Assembly: GCA_900757415.1 (NCBI GenBank)
Contig: CAAENU010000030.1
Location: forward strand, 1 to 11,757
Direction: 5' to 3'
DNA from: an uncultured Oscillospiraceae bacterium
Lineage (GTDB): Bacteria; Bacillota; Clostridia; Oscillospirales; Oscillospiraceae
DNA: 11,757 nucleotides
Below, piece after piece: positions 1 through 6,878 of this stretch. Both the position numbers and the translations under genes were made by a program. The notes beneath the pieces were generated by a model. It saw nothing but the letters and a program-made list of their open reading frames with translations. It did no database searches and was not told where the DNA came from. The stretch's first letter is position 1. Each line of letters begins with the position of its first letter.

Positions 1-155
1 CCGCCATATTGGCGGCGCCGTCCCTTTTTATGCGTGAGAAGCGGCGGACACGCAGGCTTGCAGCACATGCGGCAGAGGGAAACATATGCATATTCATTCG
101 CACCATTAAGGAGGTTTCCCGCTGTAACGGCTATAAACACTGCAATTCGCGTGAA

Positions 156-186
156 AGTTTATACATACTCATGCCTTGTATAAACT
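156..186. repeat. Inverted repeat, 10-bp perfect arms
   Basis: AGTTTATACA at 156-165 is the exact reverse complement of TGTATAAACT at 177-186, with 11 nt between. The AT-rich arms and the absence of a following T-run argue against a terminator. It could be a binding site for a dimeric regulator. The outer GTTTA/TAAAC bases recur in the palindrome at 212-228. Confidence 0.6.
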
Positions 187-211
187 GAGGTGATTATATA
201 GGGACCGATGT

Positions 212-228
212 GTTTACTCAGAGTAAAC
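212..228. promoter_or_regulatory. Perfect 17-bp palindrome, operator-like
   Basis: GTTTACTCAGAGTAAAC is a perfect odd palindrome with 8-bp arms around a central A. It is too tight for an RNA hairpin (1-nt loop), so a DNA-binding dimer is the natural reading. It ends 46 bp before the -35 box of the consensus promoter at 275-303, a plausible place for an activator or upstream operator. The cognate regulator is not in the window and the regulator family is not identified. Confidence 0.5.
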
Positions 229-274
229 TAGAAACTGCGCAGAAAACAGAAAGTTAATATTTATGCAAAAAAGC

Positions 275-303
275 TTGACAAAATATGCAATGCGACATAT
301 AAT
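275..303 (+). promoter_or_regulatory. Consensus sigma-70 promoter pointing antisense into the MBL gene
   Basis: TTGACA at 275-280 and TATAAT at 298-303 are separated by exactly 17 nt, so both hexamers and the spacing match the housekeeping consensus. The expected start is near 310, about 20 bp before the stop codon of the minus-strand MBL gene. ATGCAA occurs three times around it (263-268, 285-290, 302-307), overlapping or flanking the core elements. No plus-strand gene follows until 1239. The transcript would therefore be antisense to the MBL gene and might continue into the catabolic operon. Confidence 0.75.
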
Positions 304-327
304 GCAAAGCAACTTCCGATGCACGCT

Positions 328-1155
328 TCAAACGACGATGGCAAAATCGCCGAAAGGATAGCGGGTATGGCCCCCGTCCGGCTGCCCGACAGCCTGCCCG
401 GAGAGAACGGCGCGGAAGGCTTCCGCGATTTCGCAGAGTGCCGCACCGTCCCACAGCGGGTTGTTGTGCGAGCAGCACAGCTGATAGGAAGCATAGTCTT
501 CCGCCAGTTTGGAAACCGTTGCAGCGTATACGGGGATCTGCTCCGGGCCTTCCAAAAACGCGTACAGCGGCGCCGGATAAACGGTATCGCCGGTGAAGAG
601 GATCCGGTTGGCGTCGTCGGCCAGCATGATCCCATCGCGGGAGTGGCCGGGCGTGGCAAGGACCCGCAGCGTTCTGCCGCCCAGATCAAAGCGGTCTCCC
701 TCCTGAATGGGAACCACGCGGCAGGGCCTGACGCAGAAGCGGGCAAGGTCAAACCAGGGCCGGCAGGATAAATGCAGCGCTTCAGGACGGCGGTTTTCAT
801 CATCTTCCGGGAGTGAGAAGCCGTTTTCCAGTTTGCGGACGGCTTCGGGCACATTGAGAAGATGGGTCTCGCCGAATTGCCAGTTGCCGCCCACATGGTC
901 AAAGTGGCTGTGGGAGTTGACAAGCGTTACCGGCTTATTCGTAAGAGCGTCGACAACGGCTTTTATGTTGCCAAGGCCCATGCCGGAATCGAAAAGCAGC
1001 GCACAGCGGCTTCCCTCAATGAGAAAGCTGGCGACCTCCTGAAAATGGCAGGGTTCAAAAATGGCCGTGACCCCGGGCAGGATCCTGTAGGGGACAAACC
1101 ACCTGCTTTCGCAGGGGAGAGGTTGTAATTCCCTGTATCGTATCAGTTTTGCCAT
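328..1155 (-). CDS. MBL-fold metallo-hydrolase
   Basis: A 275-residue metallo-beta-lactamase-fold hydrolase, probably cytoplasmic, as no signal peptide is visible. The metal ligands are all present: HSHFDH (H82, H84, D86, H87), TPGHS (H171), FTGD (D190) and a late CCSHN (H230), which fits a binuclear zinc site of the glyoxalase II/lactonase type. The start was chosen at the ATG at 1155 because AAAGAGG lies 8 nt upstream (1164-1170) and a good promoter precedes it. The frame stays open to 1251, but that part overlaps the promoter and the divergent gene. The end (FAIVV) fits a natural MBL C-terminus, so the gene looks complete. It diverges from the catabolic operon, so opening of a lactone or hydrolysis of an ester made by the dehydrogenases is possible (inference). 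The substrate cannot be told from the sequence, and no terminator is evident after it. Confidence 0.9.
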   Translation of the reverse strand: MAKLIRYRELQPLPCESRWFVPYRILPGVTAIFEPCHFQEVASFLIEGSRCALLFDSGMGLGNIKAVVDALTNKPVTLVNSHSHFDHVGGNWQFGETHLLNVPEAVRKLENGFSLPEDDENRRPEALHLSCRPWFDLARFCVRPCRVVPIQEGDRFDLGGRTLRVLATPGHSRDGIMLADDANRILFTGDTVYPAPLYAFLEGPEQIPVYAATVSKLAEDYASYQLCCSHNNPLWDGAALCEIAEAFRAVLSGQAVGQPDGGHTRYPFGDFAIVV

Positions 1156-1170
1156 ATGAATGACCTCTTT

Positions 1171-1199
1171 TTGAAAGAATGCGTTCAGTATAGCATGAT
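1171..1199 (+). promoter_or_regulatory. Weak candidate promoter of the catabolic operon
   Basis: TTGAAA at 1171-1176 and CATGAT at 1194-1199 are 17 nt apart; the -10 box matches only 4 of 6 bases. It would start transcription near 1206, about 33 nt before the ATG at 1239. It overlaps the oppositely directed MBL promoter. It was chosen because no better plus-strand pair lies in the 83-bp gap. Confidence 0.3.
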
Positions 1200-1214
1200 C
1201 TGTCAAAATTTCAA
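1187..1214 (-). promoter_or_regulatory. Promoter of the MBL hydrolase gene
   Basis: Read on the minus strand, TTGAAA (1214-1209) and TATACT (1192-1187) are 16 nt apart, each one base from consensus. The predicted start is near 1180, about 25 nt ahead of the ATG at 1155, leaving room for the AAAGAGG ribosome binding site. The position supports the shorter start of the MBL gene. Confidence 0.6.
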
Positions 1215-1216
1215 CA
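1201..1216. promoter_or_regulatory. Possible operator in the divergent intergenic region
   Basis: TGTCAAAATTTCAACA is an imperfect palindrome in which 6 of 8 positions per half match. It covers the -35 box of the MBL promoter and would lie close to the transcription start of the divergent operon. One repressor here could control both directions. AT-rich sequence produces such near-palindromes by chance, so this is only a candidate. Confidence 0.3.
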
Positions 1217-1238
1217 TCTACGGAAACGGAGTTAGAAA

Positions 1239-2339
1239 ATGAAAAAGGCAATGAATGTGGGAATTGTCGGTCTCGGCGATATCAGCGGGATCTATCTTCA
1301 GAATATTGTGGAGCGGTATCACCAGCTGAAGGTGGTGGCCGTGTGTGATATCCTTTATGAGCGCGCGCTGGCCGTGAAAGAAAAGTACGGCATCCCGGCG
1401 GCCTATCAGAATGTGGAGGATCTGGTAAATGACAGCGCCGTTGAAATCGTCCTGAATCTGACGCGGCCGGTGGATCACTTCAACGTGACCATGGCGGCGC
1501 TGCATGCGGGAAAGCATGTGTACACGGAAAAGCCGCTGGGCGTTTCCTTTGAGGAGGGAAAGCAGATGGTCGCCGCGGCGGAGGCGAAGGGCCTTTACCT
1601 CGGCGTATCGCCGGATACATTTCTGGGCGCAGGACTGCAGACCTGCCGCAGTGCTATTGACGCAGGTCTGATCGGCCAGCCTATCGGCGCCAACGCCAGA
1701 ATGATCAACCGGGGCCATGAATCGTGGCACAGCAATCCCGATTACTATTATCAACACGGCGGCGGCCCGCTGCTGGATATGGGACCGTATTACATTACCG
1801 CGCTGGTCAGCCTGTTCGGCGAGGTGGAAAAGGTTTCCGGCTTTGCCAAAAAGACCTTCCAGACCCGAACCATCACCAGCCAACCCCGCGCAGGCCAGAC
1901 GATTCAGGTCGATGTGCCCACATGGATCAGCGCAAACCTCCAGTTTAAAAACGGCGCCACCGCGCAGCTGTTTACCACCTTTGATGTGGTTTACCATCAG
2001 GAGGCCACGCTGGAGCTGTACGGCTCCGAGACCACTATCATTGCCCCCAATCCTGATTTCTTCGATGGGCCGGTTCAGATCTACGACAAAGAGAAAGAGG
2101 CCTATGTCCAGTTGGATATGCCCTTCGACTTTGACGGGAACGCCCGGGGTCTGGGTCTTGCGGATATGGCGCAGGCCATTATGGAGGGGAGGCCCAACCG
2201 GGCCAGCGCCGCACAGGGCCTTCATGTGCTGGAGATCATGGATAAGATCAGCGAAAGCGCCAAGCTGGAAAAGACGCTTGCCGTTGAAACGAGCTATGAG
2301 CGTCCCGCGCCCATGCCGAAAAAGGGTGAGATAAAATGA
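1239..2339 (+). CDS. Gfo/Idh/MocA family oxidoreductase (first of two)
   Basis: A 366-residue NAD(P)-dependent dehydrogenase of the Gfo/Idh/MocA family, probably cytoplasmic. The N-terminal Rossmann domain opens with IVGLGDISG (GxG at 11-13). The family EKP motif is at 97-99, with K98 as the expected catalytic lysine. The C-terminal beta-sheet domain carries GGGPLLDMGPYY (174-185), giving D180 and a Tyr (184 or 185) where many relatives have His. Length is typical. GGAG at 1228-1231 stands 7 nt before the ATG. It is the first gene of the operon and overlaps the next gene in ATGA. Family members oxidise or reduce a hydroxyl of sugars, inositols or related compounds. The co-encoded kinase and isomerase suggest such a substrate here, but which one is not readable. 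The difference in active-site residue from the second dehydrogenase suggests they catalyse different steps. Confidence 0.93.
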   Translation: MKKAMNVGIVGLGDISGIYLQNIVERYHQLKVVAVCDILYERALAVKEKYGIPAAYQNVEDLVNDSAVEIVLNLTRPVDHFNVTMAALHAGKHVYTEKPLGVSFEEGKQMVAAAEAKGLYLGVSPDTFLGAGLQTCRSAIDAGLIGQPIGANARMINRGHESWHSNPDYYYQHGGGPLLDMGPYYITALVSLFGEVEKVSGFAKKTFQTRTITSQPRAGQTIQVDVPTWISANLQFKNGATAQLFTTFDVVYHQEATLELYGSETTIIAPNPDFFDGPVQIYDKEKEAYVQLDMPFDFDGNARGLGLADMAQAIMEGRPNRASAAQGLHVLEIMDKISESAKLEKTLAVETSYERPAPMPKKGEIK

Positions 2340-3412
2340 AAAAGACGATTAAAATCGGTGTGATCGGCTGCGGCGAAATCGCCCAGATCATGCACCTGCC
2401 CTATCTGGCGGAACTGGACGAATTTGAGCTGTGGTCGCTATGCAACACCTCAAAAAAGCCGCTTGCGTTCTGCGCGGAGAAGTACGGCGTTCCGAAGGAG
2501 CGCTGCTATACGGATTTTGCGGATCTGATCGCCGATCCTGCGCTTGACGCGGTGCTGATCTGCTCGGCTGACCATTACCAGCCGGCTATGGCGGCAATCG
2601 CCCACGGAAAGCATCTTTTTGTTGAAAAGCCGCTGGCCTTTAACGAGGCGCAGGCGCAGGCCATCGTGGACGGCGCAAAGGAAAAGCAGCTTGTTTTGCA
2701 GGTGGGATACATGAAGGTGTATGACCCGGCGTTCCGCTTCTTCGCCGAAAAGGTGGCGTCCATGAAAGAGATCACCCATGTGGGCGTGCATAATTTCTGC
2801 GGCGACTTCGGCTTCATGAAAGAGATCTATCCCATGTGCAAGGTTTCGGACATTACACCGGAGCAGCAGGCCGCGCGTGATAAGGCCAGAAATGAGGCGG
2901 TGGCGGCGCAGATCGGCACGGACGACGCGTATTTTGCCGGGCCGTATATGGATCTGCTGCTGGGCACCAGCCACGATACGGTGCTGCTGCGCAAGCTCTT
3001 CGGAGACCTTCAGGTCCGATACGGTGATGTTGACGGCAGCGGAACCGTGCTGGCGACGTTGGAAACCGCGTCCGGACTGCGTATCGCCTTTGAAGAGGGA
3101 TATATCGACCAGCGATCCGTATGGGATGAGACAATCTCGGTATGGGGCCCGGAGTGCCGGGCGGTTCTGGAATTTCCATCGCCCTACCTGCGAAACGCGC
3201 CGACACTGGTTCATCTCAACGAGAATGACCCTGGCGGCGCAAACCGCGAGCAGATCATTCAGGTCAGCTATGAGGAGTCCTTCCGATGTGAATGGAAGGC
3301 TTTTGCCCAGAGTATTTTCACCGGCGCTGTGCCGGAGTCCGACGGGCAGGGCGCTGTGGAGGATATCCGCATTGCGTCCGACATCATCAGAAAGGCAATG
3401 TTAAACCGGTAA
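2336..3412 (+). CDS. Gfo/Idh/MocA family oxidoreductase (second of two)
   Basis: A 358-residue dehydrogenase of the same superfamily as the preceding gene but clearly divergent from it. The Rossmann nucleotide site is IGVIGCGEIAQ (GxGxxA, 11-16), and VEKPLAF gives the EKP lysine at 98. The active-site segment is LLGTSHDTVLLRKLFG, with H213 and D214 in the usual catalytic His position, so it follows the canonical form more closely than its neighbour. An insertion rich in charged residues (about 160-200) precedes this segment. Its ATG overlaps the stop codon of the first dehydrogenase (ATGA), indicating translational coupling. A pair of dehydrogenases is known in inositol-isomer catabolism, where one oxidises and the other reduces at a different carbon (IolG/IolX/IolW type). 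The same two-step epimerisation is possible here (inference). Confidence 0.93.
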   Translation: MKKTIKIGVIGCGEIAQIMHLPYLAELDEFELWSLCNTSKKPLAFCAEKYGVPKERCYTDFADLIADPALDAVLICSADHYQPAMAAIAHGKHLFVEKPLAFNEAQAQAIVDGAKEKQLVLQVGYMKVYDPAFRFFAEKVASMKEITHVGVHNFCGDFGFMKEIYPMCKVSDITPEQQAARDKARNEAVAAQIGTDDAYFAGPYMDLLLGTSHDTVLLRKLFGDLQVRYGDVDGSGTVLATLETASGLRIAFEEGYIDQRSVWDETISVWGPECRAVLEFPSPYLRNAPTLVHLNENDPGGANREQIIQVSYEESFRCEWKAFAQSIFTGAVPESDGQGAVEDIRIASDIIRKAMLNR

Positions 3413-3453
3413 TATATGCATGAGCGTATACAAATATGAAAGGATGAAATAAC

Positions 3454-4221
3454 ATGAAAAAGACACTTGCATTGATTCTGGCGCTGATAATGCTGTTCGC
3501 GCTGGCAGGCTGCGGCTCCAAGAAGGCCACTACCTGGGAAGAGCAGCTGGGCACACAGGGCAAGCTCCGCGTCGCCATCAGCCCGGACTATCCCCCCTAT
3601 GAGGGCTATGACGCGCAGGGCAATGTGGTCGGCTTTGACGTGGAGGTGGCCAAGTATATCGCCAACTATCTGGGCGTTGAGCTGGAGGTCGTTCCGCTGG
3701 AGTTCACTACCATCATTTCCGCCATTACCGCCGGTACGGTGGATGCCGGTATCTCCTGCTTCTCCTATACCGATGAGCGCGCCCAGTCCGTTCTCTTCTC
3801 CGATACCTATCTGAAGTCCTCTCAGGCGGCATTTGCCTCCACCAAGTTCGGCGTTAACTCTCTGGAGGACTGCAAGGGCGGCGTGGTGGGCGCCGGCGAG
3901 GCTACCACCGGTATGGATGTGGCCGAATCCCTGAAGGATCAGTACGGTTTCCAGACCCAGGGCGGTGAGATCGCCATTATGACGGAGTCCGTCCGTGCCG
4001 GCGCCATGCAGGCCATCATCACCGAGTACCCCGTCTGCATGTCCTACATCAACGAGTATCCCGATGATTTCCAGCTGATCGCCTCCGACCTGTCCGTGGA
4101 GGAGACCAAGGCCATTGTCAACAAGGGCAACGACCTGCTGCTGGAAAAGTTCAATGAGGCGATCGCCGCTTTCATGGCGGAGGATAATTACAACGACCTC
4201 GTTGTTTCCTATTTCGGTTGA
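3454..4221 (+). CDS. ABC transporter substrate-binding lipoprotein, polar amino acid type
   Basis: A 255-residue extracellular solute-binding protein of the family 3 (HisJ/GlnH-like) class. The N-terminus is a lipoprotein signal: KK, a hydrophobic stretch, then LAGC with C20 as the lipidated cysteine, followed by a short GSKK linker. The mature part begins with the family pattern GKLRVAISPDYPPYEGYDAQGNVVGFDVEVA (about 36-66). Further segments are FTTIISAITAGTVDAGIS and FSDTYLKSSQAAF, as in amino-acid binders. AGGA lies 9 nt before the ATG. Alanine codons are mostly GCC, and the gene uses more C-ending codons than its neighbours, which suggests high expression. It is followed by a hairpin that could give it more mRNA than the membrane parts. 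The fold class predicts a ligand with an amino or amino-acid moiety, but fold alone does not fix the ligand. Confidence 0.93.
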   Translation: MKKTLALILALIMLFALAGCGSKKATTWEEQLGTQGKLRVAISPDYPPYEGYDAQGNVVGFDVEVAKYIANYLGVELEVVPLEFTTIISAITAGTVDAGISCFSYTDERAQSVLFSDTYLKSSQAAFASTKFGVNSLEDCKGGVVGAGEATTGMDVAESLKDQYGFQTQGGEIAIMTESVRAGAMQAIITEYPVCMSYINEYPDDFQLIASDLSVEETKAIVNKGNDLLLEKFNEAIAAFMAEDNYNDLVVSYFG

Positions 4222-4242
4222 TTTCGCGCTGTTTCCGATTTT

Positions 4243-4284
4243 GAATATGCGGGAGGGCGCAGGCGCTTCCCGCATATTCTTTTC
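4243..4284 (+). terminator. Intercistronic hairpin between binding protein and permease
   Basis: GAATATGCGGGA (4243-4254) pairs perfectly with TCCCGCATATTC (4268-4279). A G-U and a G-C pair can extend it inward. A short T-rich stretch (TCTTTT, ending at 4284) follows. It lies in the 115-bp gap between the binding-protein and permease genes. Such hairpins in ABC operons commonly act as partial terminators or as 3'-end protectors that raise the level of the binding-protein message. The T tract is imperfect, so leaky termination is more likely than full stop. Confidence 0.6.
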
Positions 4285-4336
4285 CCTACCGTTATTCTGC
4301 CATTATCAATGGACAGTACTGAAAAGGAATTAAGAT

Positions 4337-5017
4337 ATGAGTGTGATCGAAAAAATCTTTACGGCAGAGAATCTGCTCTATATGCTGAAGGGCGCAGGCT
4401 TTTCGCTGCTGATCGCGGTGTGCGCGCTGATCGGCGGCTCAGTTCTCGGCCTGCTGGCGGCCACGCTGAAAATGAGCAAGCATAAGCTGCCCAGAATCAT
4501 TGCCAACATCTATGTGGAAGTGATCCGCGGCACCCCCATGATGCTGCAGATCCTGATGCTGTACCTCTGCGGCCCGGTGGTGACCAAGGCGCTGTTCGGC
4601 TATGTCTATACCCCAAATCCGCTGGTGATCGGCACCATCGCGGTGGCCATCAACTCGGGCGCCTATACCTCGGAACTGTTCCGCTCCGCCATTCAGGCTG
4701 TGGATAAGGGCCAGTGGGAGGCGGCCAGAACCATTGGCCTGAGCTACCGCCAGACGATGCAGGAGGTGATCCTGCCGCAGGCATTCAAACGCATCCTGCC
4801 GCCGTATATCAACGAATTTATCGTCCTGATCAAGGATTCCTCCCTGCTGGCATCCATCGGCACCATTGAGCTGCTGCACAGTGCCGAGGTGCTGGGCGCC
4901 AGATATTACAACTATCTTGCCCCGCTGCTTTGCGCCACGGTGATGTATCTGATTATGACGCTGACGATTTCTTACTTCGCAAGAAAACTGGAAAGGAGAC
5001 TGGCTGAAAGTGATTAA
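4337..5017 (+). CDS. ABC transporter permease, polar amino acid (HisM) type
   Basis: A 226-residue inner-membrane permease. Hydrophobic segments lie at about 20-44, 58-82, 94-112, 160-180 and 190-214, as expected for the five-helix HisM/GlnP class. The N-terminal amphipathic part is followed by the typical VEVIRGTPMMLQI motif (60-72). The cytoplasmic EAA loop that docks on the ATPase reads GQWEAARTIGLS (125-136) and is intact. AAGGA stands 8 nt before the ATG. The last 8 bases overlap the start of the ATPase gene. Only one permease gene is present, so the channel is probably a homodimer, as in many bacterial amino acid importers of this class. Adjacent genes for the binding protein and the ATPase complete the importer. 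Confidence 0.93.
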   Translation: MSVIEKIFTAENLLYMLKGAGFSLLIAVCALIGGSVLGLLAATLKMSKHKLPRIIANIYVEVIRGTPMMLQILMLYLCGPVVTKALFGYVYTPNPLVIGTIAVAINSGAYTSELFRSAIQAVDKGQWEAARTIGLSYRQTMQEVILPQAFKRILPPYINEFIVLIKDSSLLASIGTIELLHSAEVLGARYYNYLAPLLCATVMYLIMTLTISYFARKLERRLAESD

Positions 5018-5735
5018 CGCGATCAATATTAGCAAGCACTTCGGCGCGGTAAAAGCGGTCGACGATGTGTCGCTCCATATTAAAAAGGGCGAGGTCATTT
5101 GTATTATCGGGCCGTCCGGCTCCGGTAAGAGCACGCTGATTCGCTGCCTGCACGGACTTGAGACCCCGGACAGCGGCGAGATCTATGTCAACGGAAATAA
5201 GGTGGATTTTTCTACGGATACCACCAAGCAGCTGTCCCACATCGGATTTGTGTTCCAGCTGTTTAATCTTTTCCCCCACAAGACGGTGCTGGAGAATCTG
5301 ACACTGGGGCCGGTCAAGGCATTCGGCGTTCCGCAGGAAGAGGCGAATGCCACCGCCCTGAAGCTTCTTGCCCGCGTGGGGTTGGAGGACAAGGCCAATG
5401 TGTATCCCTCCATGCTCTCCGGCGGACAGAAGCAGCGTGTGGCCATCGCCAGAGCGCTGTGCCAGAATCCGGAGATCATCCTGTTTGACGAACCTACATC
5501 GGCGCTGGATCCCGAGATGATCGGCGAGGTGCTGAACGTGATGAAGGAGCTGGCTGACGAGGGCCTTACCCTTGCGGTGGTCACCCATGAGATGGGGTTT
5601 GCCAGAAAGGTGGCGTCCCGGGTGATTTTCTTCGACGGCGGCAAGATCGTGGAAGAGGGAACGCCGGAGCAGATTTTCGACCACCCCCAGAGCGACAGAC
5701 TGAAGCTGTTCCTGTCGCAGGTCATTCATATGTAA
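5010..5735 (+). CDS. ABC transporter ATP-binding protein, polar amino acid type
   Basis: A 241-residue ATPase that powers the importer from the cytoplasmic side. All nucleotide-binding motifs are intact: Walker A GPSGSGKS (34-41), Q-loop Q83, signature LSGGQKQRVAIARAL (136-150), Walker B IILFDEP with E161, D-loop SALD (164-167) and switch H193 in VTHEM. The closest class is GlnQ/HisP. The start is a GTG at 5010, inside the end of the permease gene, with GGAGA at 4995-4999; the frame has no better start and the domain begins at once (INAINISKHFG). The overlap indicates translational coupling. Nothing is missing or unusual, so the importer should be functional. Confidence 0.95.
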   Translation: MINAINISKHFGAVKAVDDVSLHIKKGEVICIIGPSGSGKSTLIRCLHGLETPDSGEIYVNGNKVDFSTDTTKQLSHIGFVFQLFNLFPHKTVLENLTLGPVKAFGVPQEEANATALKLLARVGLEDKANVYPSMLSGGQKQRVAIARALCQNPEIILFDEPTSALDPEMIGEVLNVMKELADEGLTLAVVTHEMGFARKVASRVIFFDGGKIVEEGTPEQIFDHPQSDRLKLFLSQVIHM

Positions 5736-5747
5736 GAGGTCAGGGAA

Positions 5748-6878
5748 ATGAAACAGTTTGTTTCCGTAAAACCGAAGTTTTTCAAGGGATGCAGCGCCGA
5801 TCAGCTTTGCCGGACCTATCGGCTGGATGGCTGCGAGGTGTATTTCGACGATATTGTGCCGCGGGATGAACGGCTCCTGATGGATGAACATTCGGAAAAG
5901 CAGCTGTCCGATACGCTTTTCGCGCTTCGGGCGGTTCGGGCACACGCGTCCTACTGGGCATGGCCCACGACTTTCCTGACACGCCGGCATTATGACGAGC
6001 TGGTGGATGTTTTCGGGTCCGAGGCGGCGGTCGCCGCGTACTACGGCGACACCACAGGTGAAAAAATGTTTTCCCGCTGGTGCGATGAGTATGCCCTTTG
6101 CAAAAAGCTGGGCATGCAGGCTTATACATGGCACCTGATCGACTACGCGCCCATTGACGGCAAATGGGAATTTACCCTGACGCGCCGGGAGATTCTGGAC
6201 GCCATGGCGGAGATGCTGGCGCGGTTTCTTGCCTGTCTGGAGCAGAGGGGACTTCTGGACGCCGCTTCTCCGAGGATCGAGCTGGAAAACGCTGGATGGG
6301 GCCTGGAATACGGCGCGCAGAGCGCCGAGGATTTCTGCGAGATCCTGTCAAAGGTGGAGGACCCCTGCGGGCGGCTGTGCGTTGCATGGGATGTTAACCA
6401 CCTGCTCCATGCGCTGGGCGAAAAGGACGGGCGGCAAAGCTTTTTCCTGCCGGAGGACGAGATCACACCGGCTATGCGCAGCCTTGCGGCAGGCGGCGAT
6501 CCGGTGTATGGCTGGCTGCGCCACAACCTGCTCAGTGAAAAGCTCCGTGGCCGCGTGGGCGCGGTGCACCTGTCTGATAGAGCCTTGCCGGATATCGCGT
6601 ATTTCATGAGGGGTAAGCTGTGTGAACCCTATTACCATGAGCTGATGGCGCTTGAGGATGACGCGGCGCAGGAGGACTACGGCGTGAGGATCGTGCTGGG
6701 GCAGTATGACTCCCATCTTCCGCTGGGTACCGGTGTGCTGGGCACCGGGATCGGCGCCATGCTCAAACAGCTGGATGAAGAAAACGAAGATTTTGCCCTG
6801 CTGCACGAACTAAAAAATACGGAGGATATATTTGCCGATCTTGGAGCGCAGCTTTCGTGTCTCGGCAATATGGAATGA
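5748..6878 (+). CDS. Xylose isomerase-like TIM-barrel protein
   Basis: A 376-residue protein of the sugar phosphate isomerase/epimerase (AP endonuclease 2, xylose-isomerase-like) TIM-barrel superfamily. Visible strand-end motifs fit a metal site: PRIELENAGWG (E178, E180), CVAWDVNHLLHA (D215, N217, H218), GAVHLSDRA (H274, D277) and a late LLHELKN (E354). At 376 residues it is longer than many 270-300-residue members, with an extra segment around 280-335. The cytoplasmic reaction is probably isomerisation, epimerisation or dehydration of a sugar or keto-polyol, as in IolE, IolI or MocC, but the subgroup cannot be assigned by eye. AGAGGT precedes the ATG by 7 nt. It follows the importer by 12 bp and its stop codon overlaps the kinase start, so it belongs to the pathway proper. 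Confidence 0.85.
   Translation: MKQFVSVKPKFFKGCSADQLCRTYRLDGCEVYFDDIVPRDERLLMDEHSEKQLSDTLFALRAVRAHASYWAWPTTFLTRRHYDELVDVFGSEAAVAAYYGDTTGEKMFSRWCDEYALCKKLGMQAYTWHLIDYAPIDGKWEFTLTRREILDAMAEMLARFLACLEQRGLLDAASPRIELENAGWGLEYGAQSAEDFCEILSKVEDPCGRLCVAWDVNHLLHALGEKDGRQSFFLPEDEITPAMRSLAAGGDPVYGWLRHNLLSEKLRGRVGAVHLSDRALPDIAYFMRGKLCEPYYHELMALEDDAAQEDYGVRIVLGQYDSHLPLGTGVLGTGIGAMLKQLDEENEDFALLHELKNTEDIFADLGAQLSCLGNME

Larger units (their letters stand above)
1..274. other. Non-coding region with palindromes, left of the MBL gene
   Basis: No open frame here looks like a protein. The plus-strand frames are short, with biased, unrecognisable translations. The stretch contains a 6-bp hairpin at the left edge (CCGCCA/TGGCGG, 1-15) followed by five T at 25-29, possibly the end of a terminator of a gene outside the window. 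TGCGTG (31-36) and CACGCA (49-54) can also pair. A perfect AAGGAGG lies at 108-114 but no start codon follows it in range. Two cleaner inverted repeats (156-186, 212-228) are listed separately. Taken together the region reads as regulatory DNA between transcription units. Confidence 0.6.

Noticed and set aside
2..37. Possible C-terminal end of a plus-strand protein (RHIGGAVPFYA then stop)
   Set aside because: Eleven codons at the window edge cannot be told from chance. The sequence to the left would be needed.
1..106. Minus-strand open frame starting with several Met codons and running off the left edge
   Set aside because: There is no ribosome binding site (the upstream bases are CCTCCTT) and the 35 residues resemble no known protein.
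108..114. Perfect Shine-Dalgarno AAGGAGG
   Set aside because: No ATG, GTG or TTG lies at a suitable distance downstream and no open frame follows.
319..771. Plus-strand 150-codon open frame starting just after the consensus promoter
   Set aside because: It lies wholly antisense to the MBL gene, has no ribosome binding site, and its translation has no recognisable motif. The opposite strand encodes all MBL metal ligands.
1156..1251. Longer MBL reading frame starting at 1251
   Set aside because: The extra 32 residues are not MBL-like and would cover the promoter and the start of the divergent dehydrogenase. ATG 1155 has a good ribosome binding site and promoter.
4953..6134. Long minus-strand open frame (393 codons) opposite the ATPase and isomerase genes
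   Set aside because: Its translation is rich in His, Gln and Arg with no family motif, while the plus strand encodes complete ABC motifs. The same applies to the minus frames at 1218-2225, 3268-4275 and 6677-7792.
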